Source: Arbacia lixula | Taxonomy: Eukaryota; Echinodermata; Echinoidea; Arbacioida; Arbaciidae | Direction of reading: 5' to 3' | Assembly: GCA_963669155.1 (NCBI GenBank) | Contig: OZ022578.1 | Coordinates: forward strand, 14,375,900-14,439,899 | DNA: 64,000 nt | Shown: piece by piece, positions 35,831 to 48,058 of the stretch | Layout of the letters: each line of letters begins with the position of its first letter | Numbering within the stretch: the stretch's first letter is position 1 | Program-made: the position numbers and the translations under genes | The notes under the pieces: generated by a model | The model's input: the letters and a program-made list of their open reading frames with translations, nothing else | Databases searched by the model: none | What the model was told of the DNA's origin: nothing

Positions 35831-37300
35831 CTTTCGCCATGGGGCGTGGATAGGATTCTGGAGACAGGTATGAAGGAACTGTGGGGGGGATATTTTACAT
35901 AAATGCTTGCAGTACACAACATAGAATATGATACTCAAATCATGGGAGAATGTTCGTAAGACATGAATAAATTATGTTCGGAAGATGATTCCGGGAAATC
36001 AAAACTCTCAGCCATACAGGAATAATACATTCACCAGTTGAGGAGCGGTAGGTAGGAATCAGGAGACGGAGGCTTGATCGGATTAAATGACGCCGATTTT
36101 TTTGGTCCCAGTGCCATCTTCTTAAAAGCGTCGCATCAACATTGTCGGTCCCATCACTTGGAGTGGGGATGGGAATTGTCATCGGCAGCGGTTTACGTTT
36201 CATGCTGACCCAGATTTGTGTGTGTGTGTTTTTTTTTTAACATGGTAGACCCTTCTCCTGTATGGATGTGATGTTGATCATGCCAGCATTGTGCGAATAT
36301 GGAAATTGTGATCAGTGATACCCCTGTCTTGAGGGGGCTGTAGCACAGAGAGAGAGAGGAGAGATTGGAAGAATGATGGGGGGGGGGTGGGGGTAATGTT
36401 ACTGTACATGTTCTTGCATGATGTTTGATGTCCGACATGGATAGACCCACAGGCCACTGTCATGCGAGCAGACGTCAGAGGTTAAAACGCCACCGGTTGT
36501 TAAGAACAGGAATCAAGAATTGAAATCAATCCAATTTTGTTTTTACTTGAGAAGCCAGGATGTACAAATATATTTACGAAAGATAGGTTAAAGTGGCAAG
36601 TTATTTCCTGATATCAAAATGGAGAAAAAAAATTCTTACAGAATCGAGAGAAACCCTCCCTCCTTCATGTCACATGCCAGTGATCGGGCCATTTATGTAG
36701 AAAGGAAGATAGATAGTATATAAAGTTGATAAAAAAATAAATGCTCCCTGCTGTTGCCCAATAAGCCAGTTCGTAATTACAATTTGTGCATGAGCAGATG
36801 AAGGTCATAGTGACCAAACCAGCTTGTTGGTTTTTAAATCACTGAGATAAGCATCATCATTAATAAGTTATTTTAGAATATGCTTGTTATCCAATTTATA
36901 AAAGAACACCAAGGTGTTCAATCATGGGGTATTTGACAACAGGCCAAACGACCACAATTAGTTTACAATAAACAATGTAATAGAAGCTTTCCCAATATTG
37001 TTCACAGACCGTAGCCTGCTATTCTTGTCACCTGTTTTGAGATGGTTCCTTTATTAGAGGTTGAATATCGCAAATTGCTATGTCGGGTAAGCACATTATG
37101 TAACATCTCCTTTTGAAATGATATATTAATCAACTGCTTATCCTAATGAAAAAGGGAAAGGTCATAGTGACCAAACTTGCTCCAGAGCTAACTACGAACT
37201 GGTGTATTGGACCTTGGCACATGTATGTAATGCCAAAGCTTGCCTAAAATACAACAATTGTGTAATTCTCCCTGTCCACACCCCCCAGTTACATACCGAG
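35831..37300. other. Non-coding interval
   Basis: No exon recognised, although the 5' exons of the downstream gene must lie somewhere upstream. A G-run lies near 36379. Confidence 0.5.
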
Positions 37301-37490
37301 TCATTTTCACAATTTTAACTGCGTAGTAACAAGTTATGTCATTCACCTGATTCAGTTTCAATTGATGGAATGTACTTTGAATGCATTAGTTGTTGCTACT
37401 CCGACAAACCTCTGACAAGCTTTGAGGTTACCATTAGAAATGTATTATTCAAACGATGTGCATAAAATTTGCATACATAACAAAAACTGG
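37301..37490. mobile_element. MITE, CCATTTTCGTAAC family, copy 2
   Basis: A degenerate copy: left tcattttcacaattttaact, right gcatacataacaaaaactgg, inner ttagttgttgctactccgac and caagctttgaggttaccatt. It ends 25 bp before the ankyrin exon, so the whole polypyrimidine tract follows it and the likely branch-point region lies within it. Confidence 0.8.
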
Positions 37491-37515
37491 TCTATTTGTT
37501 TTGCTCTCCTTCCAG

Positions 37516-37699
37516 ACCCCCCTCCTAGGGAGACCCTACTTCACTTTGCGGCCCGGTTTGGCTTAGGGGGCCTAGCGGAGCACCTACTGGACCAGCCAGC
37601 GTGTGACGTGGCCCTCAAGCTGCCCAACAAGGACGGGGACCTGGCCGTGGAGCTGGCCCGAGGCGCCGGCCTGGACCGGCTTGCAGACCACATGCTAGA
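37516..37699 (+). CDS. Exon encoding ankyrin-like module (AKAP13/ARHGEF28-like gene)
   Basis: A 184-nt internal exon. Acceptor: gctctccttccag; donor: ctaga then GTAAGT. It encodes 60 full codons beginning PPPRETLLHFAARFG and ending LADHML, with two leftover bases at each end. The ETLLHFAARFGL helix, a turn, ALKLPNKDGD and a second helix match an ankyrin-type fold. The LPN-K/E-DG spacing most resembles the ankyrin-like N-terminal region of AKAP13 and ARHGEF28 (p190RhoGEF), which sit upstream of C1, DH and PH domains. BCAP/BANK1-type adaptors carry a similar LLHFAA motif and are the main alternative. Codon use is sharply more GC-rich than the flanks, which supports real coding sequence. The exon carrying the start codon was not found. 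Confidence 0.85.
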
Positions 37700-38077
37700 G
37701 TAAGTCCCCCCTCAACCGCTCCCCCCCCCCCCCCATAGAGTACCCAAAGTGGTGTCGTCATACCCATCGTTATGCAGGTTTCTGGTTCTAAACAACGTCA
37801 CTTTAAGGGATAGTCCTTTGACCGATATTCGTCAAACCCTCACTAATATGCTTCTTTCACCTGTCTGCTTTTATTAAAACCAACTTAACTCCAGGGTAAA
37901 CTATCCCTTTAAGTGAGATTTTCACTGGTACAATCTTGTCTAGTAGGCTAGGTGTCGAATGCTTTCTATTGAGAGATCCTGTTATGACCACTGCTGTTTG
38001 CTAAACCCACATATATGTAGTTTAGAACCAATCGTCTGAGCAACATGCTTATTTGACATCACATTCCTGTAAGCTAT

Positions 38078-38508
38078 AGGCCGTGTTGATCAACTTTTCA
38101 GAAATTTAAACACGTTTCCAAAGGCCTTTACGTACGCGTTTCCAAACGCGTTTCAAAAAACTGTGTGTTAATCAACTCCAAGGGCCTTTACGAACGCGTT
38201 TCCAAACGCGTTTCCAAACACATTTAAAGAATGGTGCGTTTATCAACTCGAAAACCGGCCTTGTCACCGAGAACACACGGTTTAAACGCGTTTCAAAACA
38301 GCTTTGCGTTTATCTCGCTTCTTTAAACGCGTTTCTGGTTTAAACGCGTTTAGGATCGTACAAATTTGCGTGTTTCAAAACAGCTTTCCAAATCCCCTAA
38401 TCAAAACACCTTTGCGCTTATCAACTCGTTTAAACGCGTTTAAAAAAAATTAAACGCATTTGGAAACCTTAATTCTACCAAAAAAAAAGAGTTGATAAAC
38501 GTTGCCCA
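38078..38508. mobile_element. MITE packed with AAACGCGTTT palindromes
   Basis: A 431-bp element. The ends taggccgtgttgatcaac and gttgataaacgttgcccata are imperfect inverted repeats. Inside, the perfect palindrome AAACGCGTTT occurs about six times, often extended to TTTAAACGCGTTT, with further ACGCGTTT variants and repeated gcgtttatcaactcg words. Non-coding. Confidence 0.8.
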
Positions 38509-40125
38509 TAGTTGCAGGCTGTTGGGCATTTCTCATCTAATCTATACAAGAAACACGGCTCTGTCTTGTGAAGAGTTGCAAGTGATGAATATCAAAATTA
38601 AATTGTTGTCTGCAGACTAGTATAAAGGCGGGCCATTAGTACTGATTTTCTTACTGATAATTGATCAAGAAGGTTTAGAAACCAGAAATCAGAATGCAAC
38701 TTCTTATCTTGATCGGAGTGAATTTAATTTTTAAGTTGCTGTTGCATCTTATTCTGCACGGCCCTTTGCAAGGAGAAACTTCTGCCGGAGAAATAAGTCA
38801 TCTGAGATTGATCATGGGTTTAAAAGTGATATATGAGTTTGGCTGTGGTGAATAAGTTTGGTTTTGATACCGTGATGGCATCAGCGAAGCTGCAAATGTG
38901 GTAAGCGCAAACAGGTTTTCTTCCATCGCTTTCGCCACCGCTGGTTATTTATGTGCTCGGTGAAATTGACATGCATTAATCAGGAGTCAAAACACCTTTC
39001 AGGTGTGTCCCTTCATTTTCTTTGTGCTCTCTCTTGATGTGTAGACTTCTTATTTCCTTGTCATGAGCCAGCTAAGAATACCACTCTTGCCATTCATTAG
39101 GATTAGTGTAAGTAGATTGACCCGTCTGTCAGTACAAAAAGGTGTGATGTGGGTATCACGGGATTAAGTGAGCAAGGAACATTCCTGCCTTTTTACACCA
39201 GATAATCACCACTATGGTGTAATCCCCCTCAAGGGCGCCATCTGTGAATAACGGTACAAACGCCCTTGATGAACTCTTAATGCTCTACTAGCAGAGTTTG
39301 TTAACTGATTCGAGAACAAGTTTGGGGCTATTACTTTTGATATGAACTATTTAAAATACCGGTAATGAAAAAACGCATCACATGAAAGAGCATAAACTAT
39401 TCCTCTAAAATTTATTTTTTTATGTTATGTTAATTGATAACAGATTGTACGCTCCGTTGTATGATGAAAATTTCATTCACAAAAATAGTGTCGCCAACTG
39501 AACAGCCAAAAAATGATCTGGTTTGTTCTATACAGAACTTCATCCCAAAAGAGTGAACTCGTTATGTGTCATGGATATTTTTTTTCACAATAAGTGCACA
39601 GAAATCCTATAAAGCAGAAATTGACTAGTGCAAAAAGGGTTCAACCATTAGTGTTTGGTAACTGAACATTTTACTACAAAACACTACAAAATGTTCTTTT
39701 CCCACCTCTCTTTTTAAACCTTTGCTTTCTGGATATCGTATGAATAACCGCAATCACTACCATCATACCCATATGTAATCTTCTCTCTGAAATTTTTTGT
39801 AAAATCTAAGACAATTGGGGATAGAGCATTTGCAAATACGCACCCAAATTATGGAATAACCTCCCCCAAGGCATTAGATCATTGACAGACTTCGATCAAT
39901 CCAAATCAACGCAAAATATGCATCTGTTTGATAATTATTAGTTATTTTCAAATTCTCACATAATCAATTTTTACTTTCACATGCATAGAGACTATTTGAA
40001 TGGTATTATGCGTCTCTAAGAATTGAAAATTATTATTATGATTATGTAGGGTTTTGATAATTCCTACTGGGTATCCAAAAATCAAACCAGAATGGAACCT
40101 ATGGCCATGGCAAATGGCACTGCAT

Positions 40126-40545
40126 TAGGTGCGTCTTCATTAGCATGATGTGGCAAAATAACTAGCTAGTTCTGATCGGGATTGCCTAGCCAGATCACGA
40201 AATAGCTAGCTATTTGGTCAAGAAAATTTCCCAAGAAATCGGAGCGTCTTCATTAACCTGAAAAAATTTTGATCCCAGCAAGCATCAGCCCGCACTGAGA
40301 TTTTTTACGATAGATTTTTATATGTGCGTGAATGCGAGCTCACAACCGAATCCATGCGATCGTGGCCTATTTCCATCGCAAACTGCGCATGTGCGAACAT
40401 CAAAGTAGTTTCTGCATCCCAAGCTTGAGCTTACGCGTATCCAGAGTTTCGAGCTAATGAAGATGCGATTGCAACTTCAGGCTAGTTCCCCGTATCAGCA
40501 AACTAGCTAGCTATTTCGTCTGATCGGGCTAATGAAGATGCACAT
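40126..40545 (+). mobile_element. MITE, TAGGTGCGTCTTCATTAGCC family, copy 3
   Basis: Left end taggtgcgtcttcattagc, right end ggctaatgaagatgcaca. Contains cgaaatagctagctatttgg and internal terminal-core copies (gcgtcttcattaacctg, gctaatgaagatgcgattgc). Same orientation as copy 2. Confidence 0.85.
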
Positions 40546-40875
40546 TACAGCTCCAGTAGTTTTCACCATTGCTGCTACCCTTTACCCTTGAATGTGAGCA
40601 ACCTGGATTAAAACATGCTCTATAACACAAAGAGTACTTCTCTGTAGCGTGTTCCCTTCAGAAGAACAGTGTAAATTATTTTCTTCTTTGCCTCATGTCA
40701 GGGTCCTTTGCAGCCCTGAGTGCCGCGCATCTCTCGGGGCCGAGTTGATACTAGGGCATTGTCAAAACACAGAGGGATGTTGTTTTCTCTCTCATCCCAC
40801 AGTTCCCATTCAATATTGGCCGAGTCTTGAGCGTGAGCATGAGCGTGTGTTGCCCCACTTTTGGGTTAAATAAGA

Positions 40876-41020
40876 GGGGGGGGGGGATCCTGATAGCGGC
40901 CATGGGGAGATAGCGGGATGGGGGGGGGGGGGGTGTTGACGCCCTTACATATCAATGCCACCTTTCCGTTTGTTGAGGGGCAGGGATGTGTAGGGGATGA
41001 GGAAGGGGGGGGGGGGGTGG
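40876..41020. repeat. Cluster of G homopolymers
   Basis: Three G-runs of about 10 to 14 within 140 bp (near 40877, 40921 and 41007). Confidence 0.9.
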
Positions 41021-41501
41021 AGAGAACAGGTCAGTGCTTGAAGGCTCTCGGGCATGCACCTCTACCCCGTCCTGGCTAGTCTTGATTTTTGAGATGAAGG
41101 AAGTTTTGCAGAGAGACAAGAGGACTCGGCGTTTTTAATTGCCACATAGCTGAAAGGGACAAGTCTGCAGCCATTCCCCTACTCTGTCTCCCTTGCAGGG
41201 AAAATTGATATGCTGGTAATCAAGTGGAGTGCTCTACATCAGTCTAGATCCTTAGATCGGCCTGTTGATTGGATAGCTTACAATGCTTTTTGATATTGTC
41301 TTGAAGCAATTTTTTTCATTTAAAGTGTTGCTTATGCCTACATCTAAAGAGTCATTCAGATTTTGTTTGTGAGTGTGACCACATAAATACAAAAATATAT
41401 ATCCACATGAATGTTCCTGTGGAGAACTTGGTTCTTACTCTTCACTTACCTTTCGATTCTGTGAACAGGGTAATCCGTCTGTTCAGTCTTTTGGAGTGAG
41501 A

Positions 41502-42100
41502 CTTAAAGACAATCAGACCCGGCGCTCAAGAGGGCGTTATTCCATGTAAGCGCATGAGCGGACAGTACGTGTTGTCCAATGACGGCAATGTTATTCGATA
41601 ATTTCACCGGTTACGCAAATGCCATGTTCCGAATGCCCGAAGAATGTCGATTCTCAATCTAGGTATGCCGAAATACAGTTCGGCTCATGATTCGGCGGCT
41701 GTTCCCTGCTGGCTCCGCCCACTTGCATACGGTACTTCCAGCTAGCACTCACGTACGTAGACTAGTACTAGTACATGTAGTAGTACTCGTATGTGCTTGC
41801 ATGCGTATGTAGCTAGCTGGCTGTGCATTGTGCATGCACGATAATGCAATCTGCGTGCATGCGGCGATCTATTTTTCCTGCGAAAGTGTGATCATCGTTT
41901 ACGGTATGCACAAACGTGTACTGGCATAGCTCGCTCGGCTAGCGCTCACAACATACGTGAAAGGGCAAGCAACGCATATCCGCAATCTACCAGTTTGATT
42001 GACAGCGTTACTCGTCAAACTTCGGAACTAAGATGGCGATGATTGTGACGTCATCCAACAGCGCCCTCTTGAGCTCCGGGTCGAAATTCCTTTAAAGGAT
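41502..42100. mobile_element. MITE with CGGCGCTCAAGAGGGCG ends
   Basis: The left arm cttaaagacaatcagacccggcgctcaagagggcg pairs imperfectly with the right arm cgccctcttgagctccgggtcgaaattcctttaaag. About 600 bp and non-coding. The interior is rich in short palindromes (actagtactagtac, tgcatgc, tagctagctgg) and CpG. Confidence 0.75.
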
Positions 42101-42905
42101 TTAGGAAGCGACAAGATGTTTTAAATCTACTTTATAATATTTTTGATAGCAGACCATATGGAGAGGAGAGAGCTATAAAAGAAAAATCAAAAGCCATAAC
42201 AGTTTAATAGAACTTGCACAACTTTACATCTTGTGTATTATTCTGTATTAAAGGGCATATACTGTACTGGGAAGGCAAAAAAGCCTTCAAAATGTAATTG
42301 TTAGCAATCTTCTTGCCAATGGTCCTAAATTCTTGTATTGTCCATTTTAGAAGCTTGCTGAAAGTTATTTGCCCTCAAATGATCCACATATGGAGTAATT
42401 AATGATACAGAGCCAATATCCTGTATTTTTTGCCAGTTCATGAGCCACACAGATGTATGTGTGCACAGCCTGGGAAAAAAATTAATTCAACATTTTTTTT
42501 TTTAGCACATCTGCCTATTTGGCTACAATTTTACATTGTGTCTGGGTATTTTGGGGGCTCTTTTAAGCATTTCGGGGGCAAAATTGCCCAGAACCCCTGT
42601 GTATTTTTACCCTGAACAGTTCTGCTGTGACTTCTGTTAGTGCAGTAGTACCCATCACAAACTCTTTTACAAACTGTACATCAAGATTTACAGTTGTCCC
42701 TTTGGAAGTGGATCAGTTTGCCCTAGTTCCATAGTCTGGCTTTGGTATGGAAGGCATACAAGGGCGGAGGGTAGATCTAGCTGTCAAATTCTTGTCTATT
42801 ACAGCTTCTGCCAGAATTAGATATTAGACTATCCTTCTAATATTTGTTTGTAAAAAAAAAACAGTTTCCCTCTCCTTTAGATCTGCCCACAAACATCTCC
42901 GGTTG

Positions 42906-42934
42906 CGTAGCTAACCCCCCCCCCCCCCCCCCCC
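42906..42934. repeat. Poly-C run
   Basis: About 20 or more consecutive C. Confidence 0.85.
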
Positions 42935-43185
42935 AGTCCATGTAAATCCAATTCAATCTCTTAAATCCTCCACTTGGTCACAGTGATTGGTTGAAATACA
43001 CCCAAAATATGCGCTGACGGGAAGCCTAAATCTGATGCCAGAATTAGCTATTTGAAGAATGAGGGATCGGCAAATTGCAGAGAGGGAAACAAATTTAATA
43101 GGAAATGTCTTTATTATTGGAGGTATGCCGATAGGTCTTTCGCCCACAAAAATGTTTTGGGTCATTTGAACAGGCTGTATGTGTC

Positions 43186-43310
43186 TCCAATAGACCATCG
43201 TGACGGAAGTGGCGAAATATAGCTTGCTTCTTGGTCAGGAAATCTTGGGCTCGTCAAGCTAGTTTGTGGTGCGTCTTTATTAGACGGAAATCACTTGGGA
43301 AATCCCCCCC
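43186..43310. repeat. Fragment of the TAGGTGCGTCTTCATTAGCC family
   Basis: Contains gtggcgaaatatagcttgct, ggtcaggaaatcttgggctcg and ggtgcgtctttattagacgg, recognisable but diverged pieces of the family. No complete end pair. Confidence 0.45.
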
Positions 43311-43349
43311 CCAGTGGTGGCCATACACTACACTACAGTGTGCAGTAGG

Positions 43350-43721
43350 TTAATAGGGAGCTTTCATTATAACCCCGCGGACGAAAACGAGAACAGTGAG
43401 CAATCTGTTCTAGCCGTCCGTCCGCGGGAGTCACAGGCACTTTCGCAAAATAAGACAGAGAACACGAACGGTGGTGCGTGGGACGTCATCTGACCCCCTG
43501 ACACCCCACGCCCCGGCGCACGTGCGATTTGCAATGACATCATCTGTACGGGCGCTGATTGGATGCCGTACGCAACTCGTCGAGAATGAGAAATTTCAAA
43601 ATTCCCGTTGTTGATTCCTCACACGGACAGCGAGGTAGAGGGTGGCACATGCGCAGATCGATGTTGGTATCGGATTATCGTTCTGGAGCCCATCCGTCCT
43701 CAAAACGAAAGCTCGCTAATG
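43350..43721. mobile_element. MITE with TAATAGGGAGCTTTC ends
   Basis: The left taatagggagctttcatta...cggacg pairs with the right cgtcctcaaaacgaaagctcgctaat. About 370 bp, GC- and CpG-rich, containing two self-complementary segments around ccgcggacg and cgtccgcggg. Non-coding. Confidence 0.7.
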
Positions 43722-44234
43722 TTACAACAACAACTGTAGGCTTATCAGGTACATGTATGACTTGAACAGGCAAAATAGGGTTCTGCTTGTTTTTACTTGT
43801 AGAGGAGATGTAAACCTCTGTCTAATTTTCTGTGGTCAGAGAATATACATTATTTTGTCAGCTGCAGTCTAAGGTAGAATGTAGATCCACATATAGCAAG
43901 AATTCATTATAAACCCTCTATATCTATTCTATAGGCTTATAATACTGTTCATTGGTGTGGACAGGGTGTATGCCTTACACATGTTATAATACAATGTTTT
44001 CTACCACAAAGCTAATAAACATCAGGTGCTCTGTACATACATGTATTGAGGGGAGGATGGTTGAGGAATGCGTGGAATGCTAGGTATGCATAGTGAGGCA
44101 GTGGGAGGAGTCATTTCAGGGATATTTGCAGAGTGGTTTCCGCTGGGTTCAGCCAGGTAGAAGGAGTAGGCCAGTGGGGGTTGGAAGGGGAGGGGGGAAG
44201 AGCCCCTGAATTTTACCCTCACACTTAAAATCTA

Positions 44235-44326
44235 TAACCCTATTCATATACACTACCTATCTGCAAAATAAGCGCGACATTTGTGGCAATTTTGCCGATA
44301 CATTACCGATAGCAGCATATATGAAC
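44235..44326. repeat. Short derivative of the AAGCCCNGTTCATA MITE family
   Basis: accctattcatatacactacctatctgcaaaataagcgcgacatt... tttgccgatacattaccgatag ... atatatgaac. It shares one terminal block with the larger copies, with most of the interior missing. Confidence 0.65.
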
Positions 44327-46184
44327 AAAAAAAAAAAGAAAATTCTGTTGTCAAAAACAGAAAAAGAGCAATTTGAGGCATAATTTTGTACACAACATAT
44401 GGGAGAGCACCTCGCAAGTGATGTCACTGAATAAAAATGTTAAAAGATCGTATCTTTCTTATCCTTTGACAGATTTTCGTCAAACCTTCACTAGTATGTT
44501 TCTTTCATGTTTCTGCTTTTATTGAAACCAATCTTCAGGGTGAACTATCCAACTTTCAGGCAGATGTTTAAGGACAGTGTTACATTTGAGTCTGTGTTTA
44601 CATACATGTACTACCAAGATGCAGTTAATCCGCTGGTTTGTTACCAAATTTCCCCATTTCTTTGAACTAGTATTTCCTCTGAAATTGAACTACCGCGTAT
44701 TTCAAACATGCTGATTGAAAAGGCGGAAATCACCATGATTATGAATGTTCAATCAAAATGCTGATTCTAGCTGAAATGGATATGAAGACAGCTCAAATTG
44801 ATCACTTCAGGGGAGGTTTAAGATTCCACTTACGTGTGAGAGGGGTGTGTAAGACACATTGAATGGTGTCAGATTTGACAGCAGCCTTGGTGAGAGTTGT
44901 CACTTCGCAGAGGTGTAAGCCCATGTATCAAAATCGCAGGGTTGGTGATTGGCTCTCTGTTTACAATGTGCCAAGCATGTGCAGGTGTAAAAAAAATGGT
45001 CTAGACTTTGTTTCAGGCTTTGGCATAGCAATGGTTTCTCACTTATTCACTGCAATCACATTTAATTCATCATATCTGAGTCTGGACTGTGAGACTAAGT
45101 ACCCTTTCTTCTTCCCAGTGTGGTAGAGAGGGAGAGCAAAAGAGGATTAGTCTGTGTTTCAGACTTAAATGTGATTGCTGTGTAGAAGGAATAGTAGCTT
45201 GCTGCACAGAATCACATCTGAGTCTGAACAGAGACTAACAATTCTTTCTTCTGCTTTATTGGTACAAACAAGGCACAAGAGAGCTTTAGTCTGTGTGTTT
45301 CGGAGTAAGATGTGATTGATGTATAGAAGAAAGTAGCATCTGGCTTCTTAGGACTAAGGCTATGCCCATGTTGTATTGCCACATCCTTGCCAAAAGGAAA
45401 ACATGTCAGTAAAAGTGTTACAAGAGCTCATGTCAGTTGCTGTCCCATTTTCCTCTTCAAATGAATAACTTGACCTCCCCCCCCCCCCCCAAAAAAAAAA
45501 AGGAACTTGTCATGCCATAAAGCACTAAGGAATAATATTGTGTTTACATTTCCCTCAAACTATGGCCATGTCCTCTTTCTTTCTTAGACACCAAGCAAAT
45601 CAATTTCTTTATTCATCACTTACTTCAGATATGCTCAAATGTGCTACATGCCTAAAGCCAAATTTGAAGTTGGGGAACAATGATTTAAGTGATTTATATG
45701 TTGCCAATTTAATGGTCTCTCATCACTTATAGAGGATTAACCATTTCAAAATTATTTTTTACAATGGTTATGTATTGGTTATTTCCAGATTTTTTTTGCC
45801 CAGTTCTTGGAGAAAAATTGAAAGGAAAATACAAAATGGTGACTTTTCAGGTAATTCCACATCTTCAGGAGATGACTATAAGGAGGAGATGATCTATAAA
45901 CAAATTATATGAATGACAGGAAAAGAAATGTAGTATATAAAATATCACATTTTTAAAAAATTATATGAATAAACAGCAAAAGAAAGAGAAATTAAAAAAG
46001 GTCATATGTTCTAAAAAAAATTATTATGTGAATCACCTCAAATGAAATATAATGCATAATAGATCTTGTTTTGCTGATTATTTATAGCTGGCATGGGGTG
46101 ATACTTCATGCAGTTCACGACTGTTGTGCCTACAAACAGCATACAAAGAAGAAGAAAAGAGCTCTTTCCTTCTTACCATCCAAA

Positions 46185-46330
46185 TAGATTTTTAAAATAC
46201 ACCATTGACAAAATGCGCTGCATGGAAATTCTATATATGTGTACTGGCATTCTTTTTATCATTAAAATGTTGAATACACCAATGACAAAATGTGCTGCAT
46301 AGAAATTGTATATGTTTTCTGGCATGCAGT
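46185..46330. repeat. Two-copy tandem duplication, about 80 bp
   Basis: aatacaccattgacaaaatgcgctgcatggaaatt and aatacaccaatgacaaaatgtgctgcatagaaatt lie about 77 bp apart, both followed by a tctggcat-like block. Confidence 0.7.
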
Positions 46331-46588
46331 CAAATTTTTATTCACAAGCTGTATAGTTAGATCCCGTAACAAGCTTAATTTGACCAATCTGTAGTCTGGT
46401 CAGTATTTGTACCAGATTGGTCATTTCGATGGCTCTAGGATTTTTCTCTTAATTGGCTTCCACTATACCAGTAATAGGTTCATCTGATGATAGCCTAGGT
46501 TCTGGGCAATGTAGGCTGTTTCTAAATCTGGGCACGACGGCTGATACTTCCTTGAATTTGAGAGGATGCTTACCCTATGTGCCCAGAC

Positions 46589-47212
46589 TTAAGCCCCGTT
46601 CACATGTGCCACCTATCCACAAATTAAGCACAAAATTAGTGGCCATTTTGCCGATGCCTTACCGATAGCTGCCTGAAAGGGAGTCACTCAAATAATGTTG
46701 CATTTGTTTCCTCCTCTATTCTGGCTACTTGTGGCTTGTTTGCAGATCGAGACCAAGGAAACATACTGCAATATTACCAAAGTAATTCTTACAATCTGTG
46801 TGCACAAAATAGCAGTTAGTATTGTGGATTGTGCATTACGCTCTGGGCCCTGTTGCATAAAACTTACCATTGATGGTAATTTTGCTACCAATAGCAACTT
46901 CTATGGAAACCTGGAATTTCATTGGCTGTTGAGCGGTGTTACCATGGTAGTTACCATTGATGACAAAGTTATCATTAATGGTAAGTTTTATGCAACAGGA
47001 CCCTGGTATGTGATCTGCTGAATGGCAAAGCTTATATTACCTATGGGAACATATCACTATCGCTCTAGCTAGGGGTGCAGGAGAGCCCATTGCGTTTAAA
47101 ACACCCCAATATTACGGCTTTTTTGGGGTGTATATGAACGTGGCTTTTAGAGGCTTGCTGGAAACAATTATACCGGAGTATTATCATGATTTTTTTGTAT
47201 GAACTGGGCTTT
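46589..47212 (+). mobile_element. MITE, AAGCCCNGTTCATA family, copy 2 (host of a nested MITE)
   Basis: The left ttaagccccgttcacatgtg and right gtatgaactgggctttt are inverted repeats. The blocks match 21666-21992 read in reverse: ccacctatccaca, tttgccgatgccttaccgatag, tcactcaaataatgt, gctctagctaggggtg, aatattacggc. It is interrupted by the smaller element at 46845-47003, which is absent from the other copy. Confidence 0.8.
46845..47003. mobile_element. MITE, GGGCCCTGTTGCATAAAACTTACCAT family, copy 1 (nested)
   Basis: A 159-bp near-palindrome whose ends are gggccctgttgcataaaac and ttttatgcaacaggaccc, with inner pairing of taccattgatggtaa words. Second copy at 54843. The general end form (CAGGG-like) is compatible with hAT-derived MITEs, but no 8-bp duplication is clear. 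Confidence 0.8.
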
Positions 47213-48058
47213 TCTTATGAGAGCAGGCCTTGGTCTCTCTGTCCATACACAACCTTGTGTCTACACACTCTGCAGCCTTGAGGGAAGGCTAATATGAGGA
47301 TAGGACATGGTTTGCTGGAAAGCCATATTTGTAGGGATGTGTGGTAATTTCTTATTACTGAAAACAGCCCCCTTCTCTGCTTTTTCCACTTAATAAATCG
47401 AGTGCCTCCTAAATGCTGACAGGCCTAAAAAGAATTGTTTATTTACTGACTGCTATTAGGCAATGAAATACTTGAAATGCTTTTACATGGTGATATTCAA
47501 TGTGGATTATTTTGTTCATGGATTTACCAGGAATGTTTGTTTATGGTGGAAGGGGGGGGGGGGGGGTAAGGGTTGGTATGACACTCATGATTGCATCTGT
47601 ATTTTTTCATGTTTTTTTTTAGAACGTTGAAACTTTGTGATATGTAGGAAAATTGCAAGAGAAACCTCTAATAAATGTGTGCATGTGGAAAGAGAGTAGG
47701 ACAAATTGCCATGGGTCTGCCAGGTGTCTTAATGATTTCCGGTCAGTAGTCTGTTGTAGTCCCACTCATGCGTAAATTGAGAGGGCCTACCTAGGCACGC
47801 CAGTATGGAAGTAGTCCAAAAAGATTGGAACTTCTCACTGATAAACTGTGGTAGCCGACCCCAAGGGATTGTTCAAACCAGCACAAAATGTGTGGTAATG
47901 TGACCTATTTCTGGTATAATTAACCTAAACGTGAAGCTTAACTCCAACATTATCTGTGTATGGTTGATTTGAGAATGCCTGTATAAATGGTTGGTGATTT
48001 ACCGGCCTCTGTGTATATGCCTGACATGAGTCTCTTCCCCTTCCTCCTCCTTCCCCTA

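Noticed and set aside
35496-35902. Poly-His, poly-Ile/Thr and poly-Asp/Gly ORFs
   Set aside because: Products of the GAT/ATC microsatellite in a tandem repeat.
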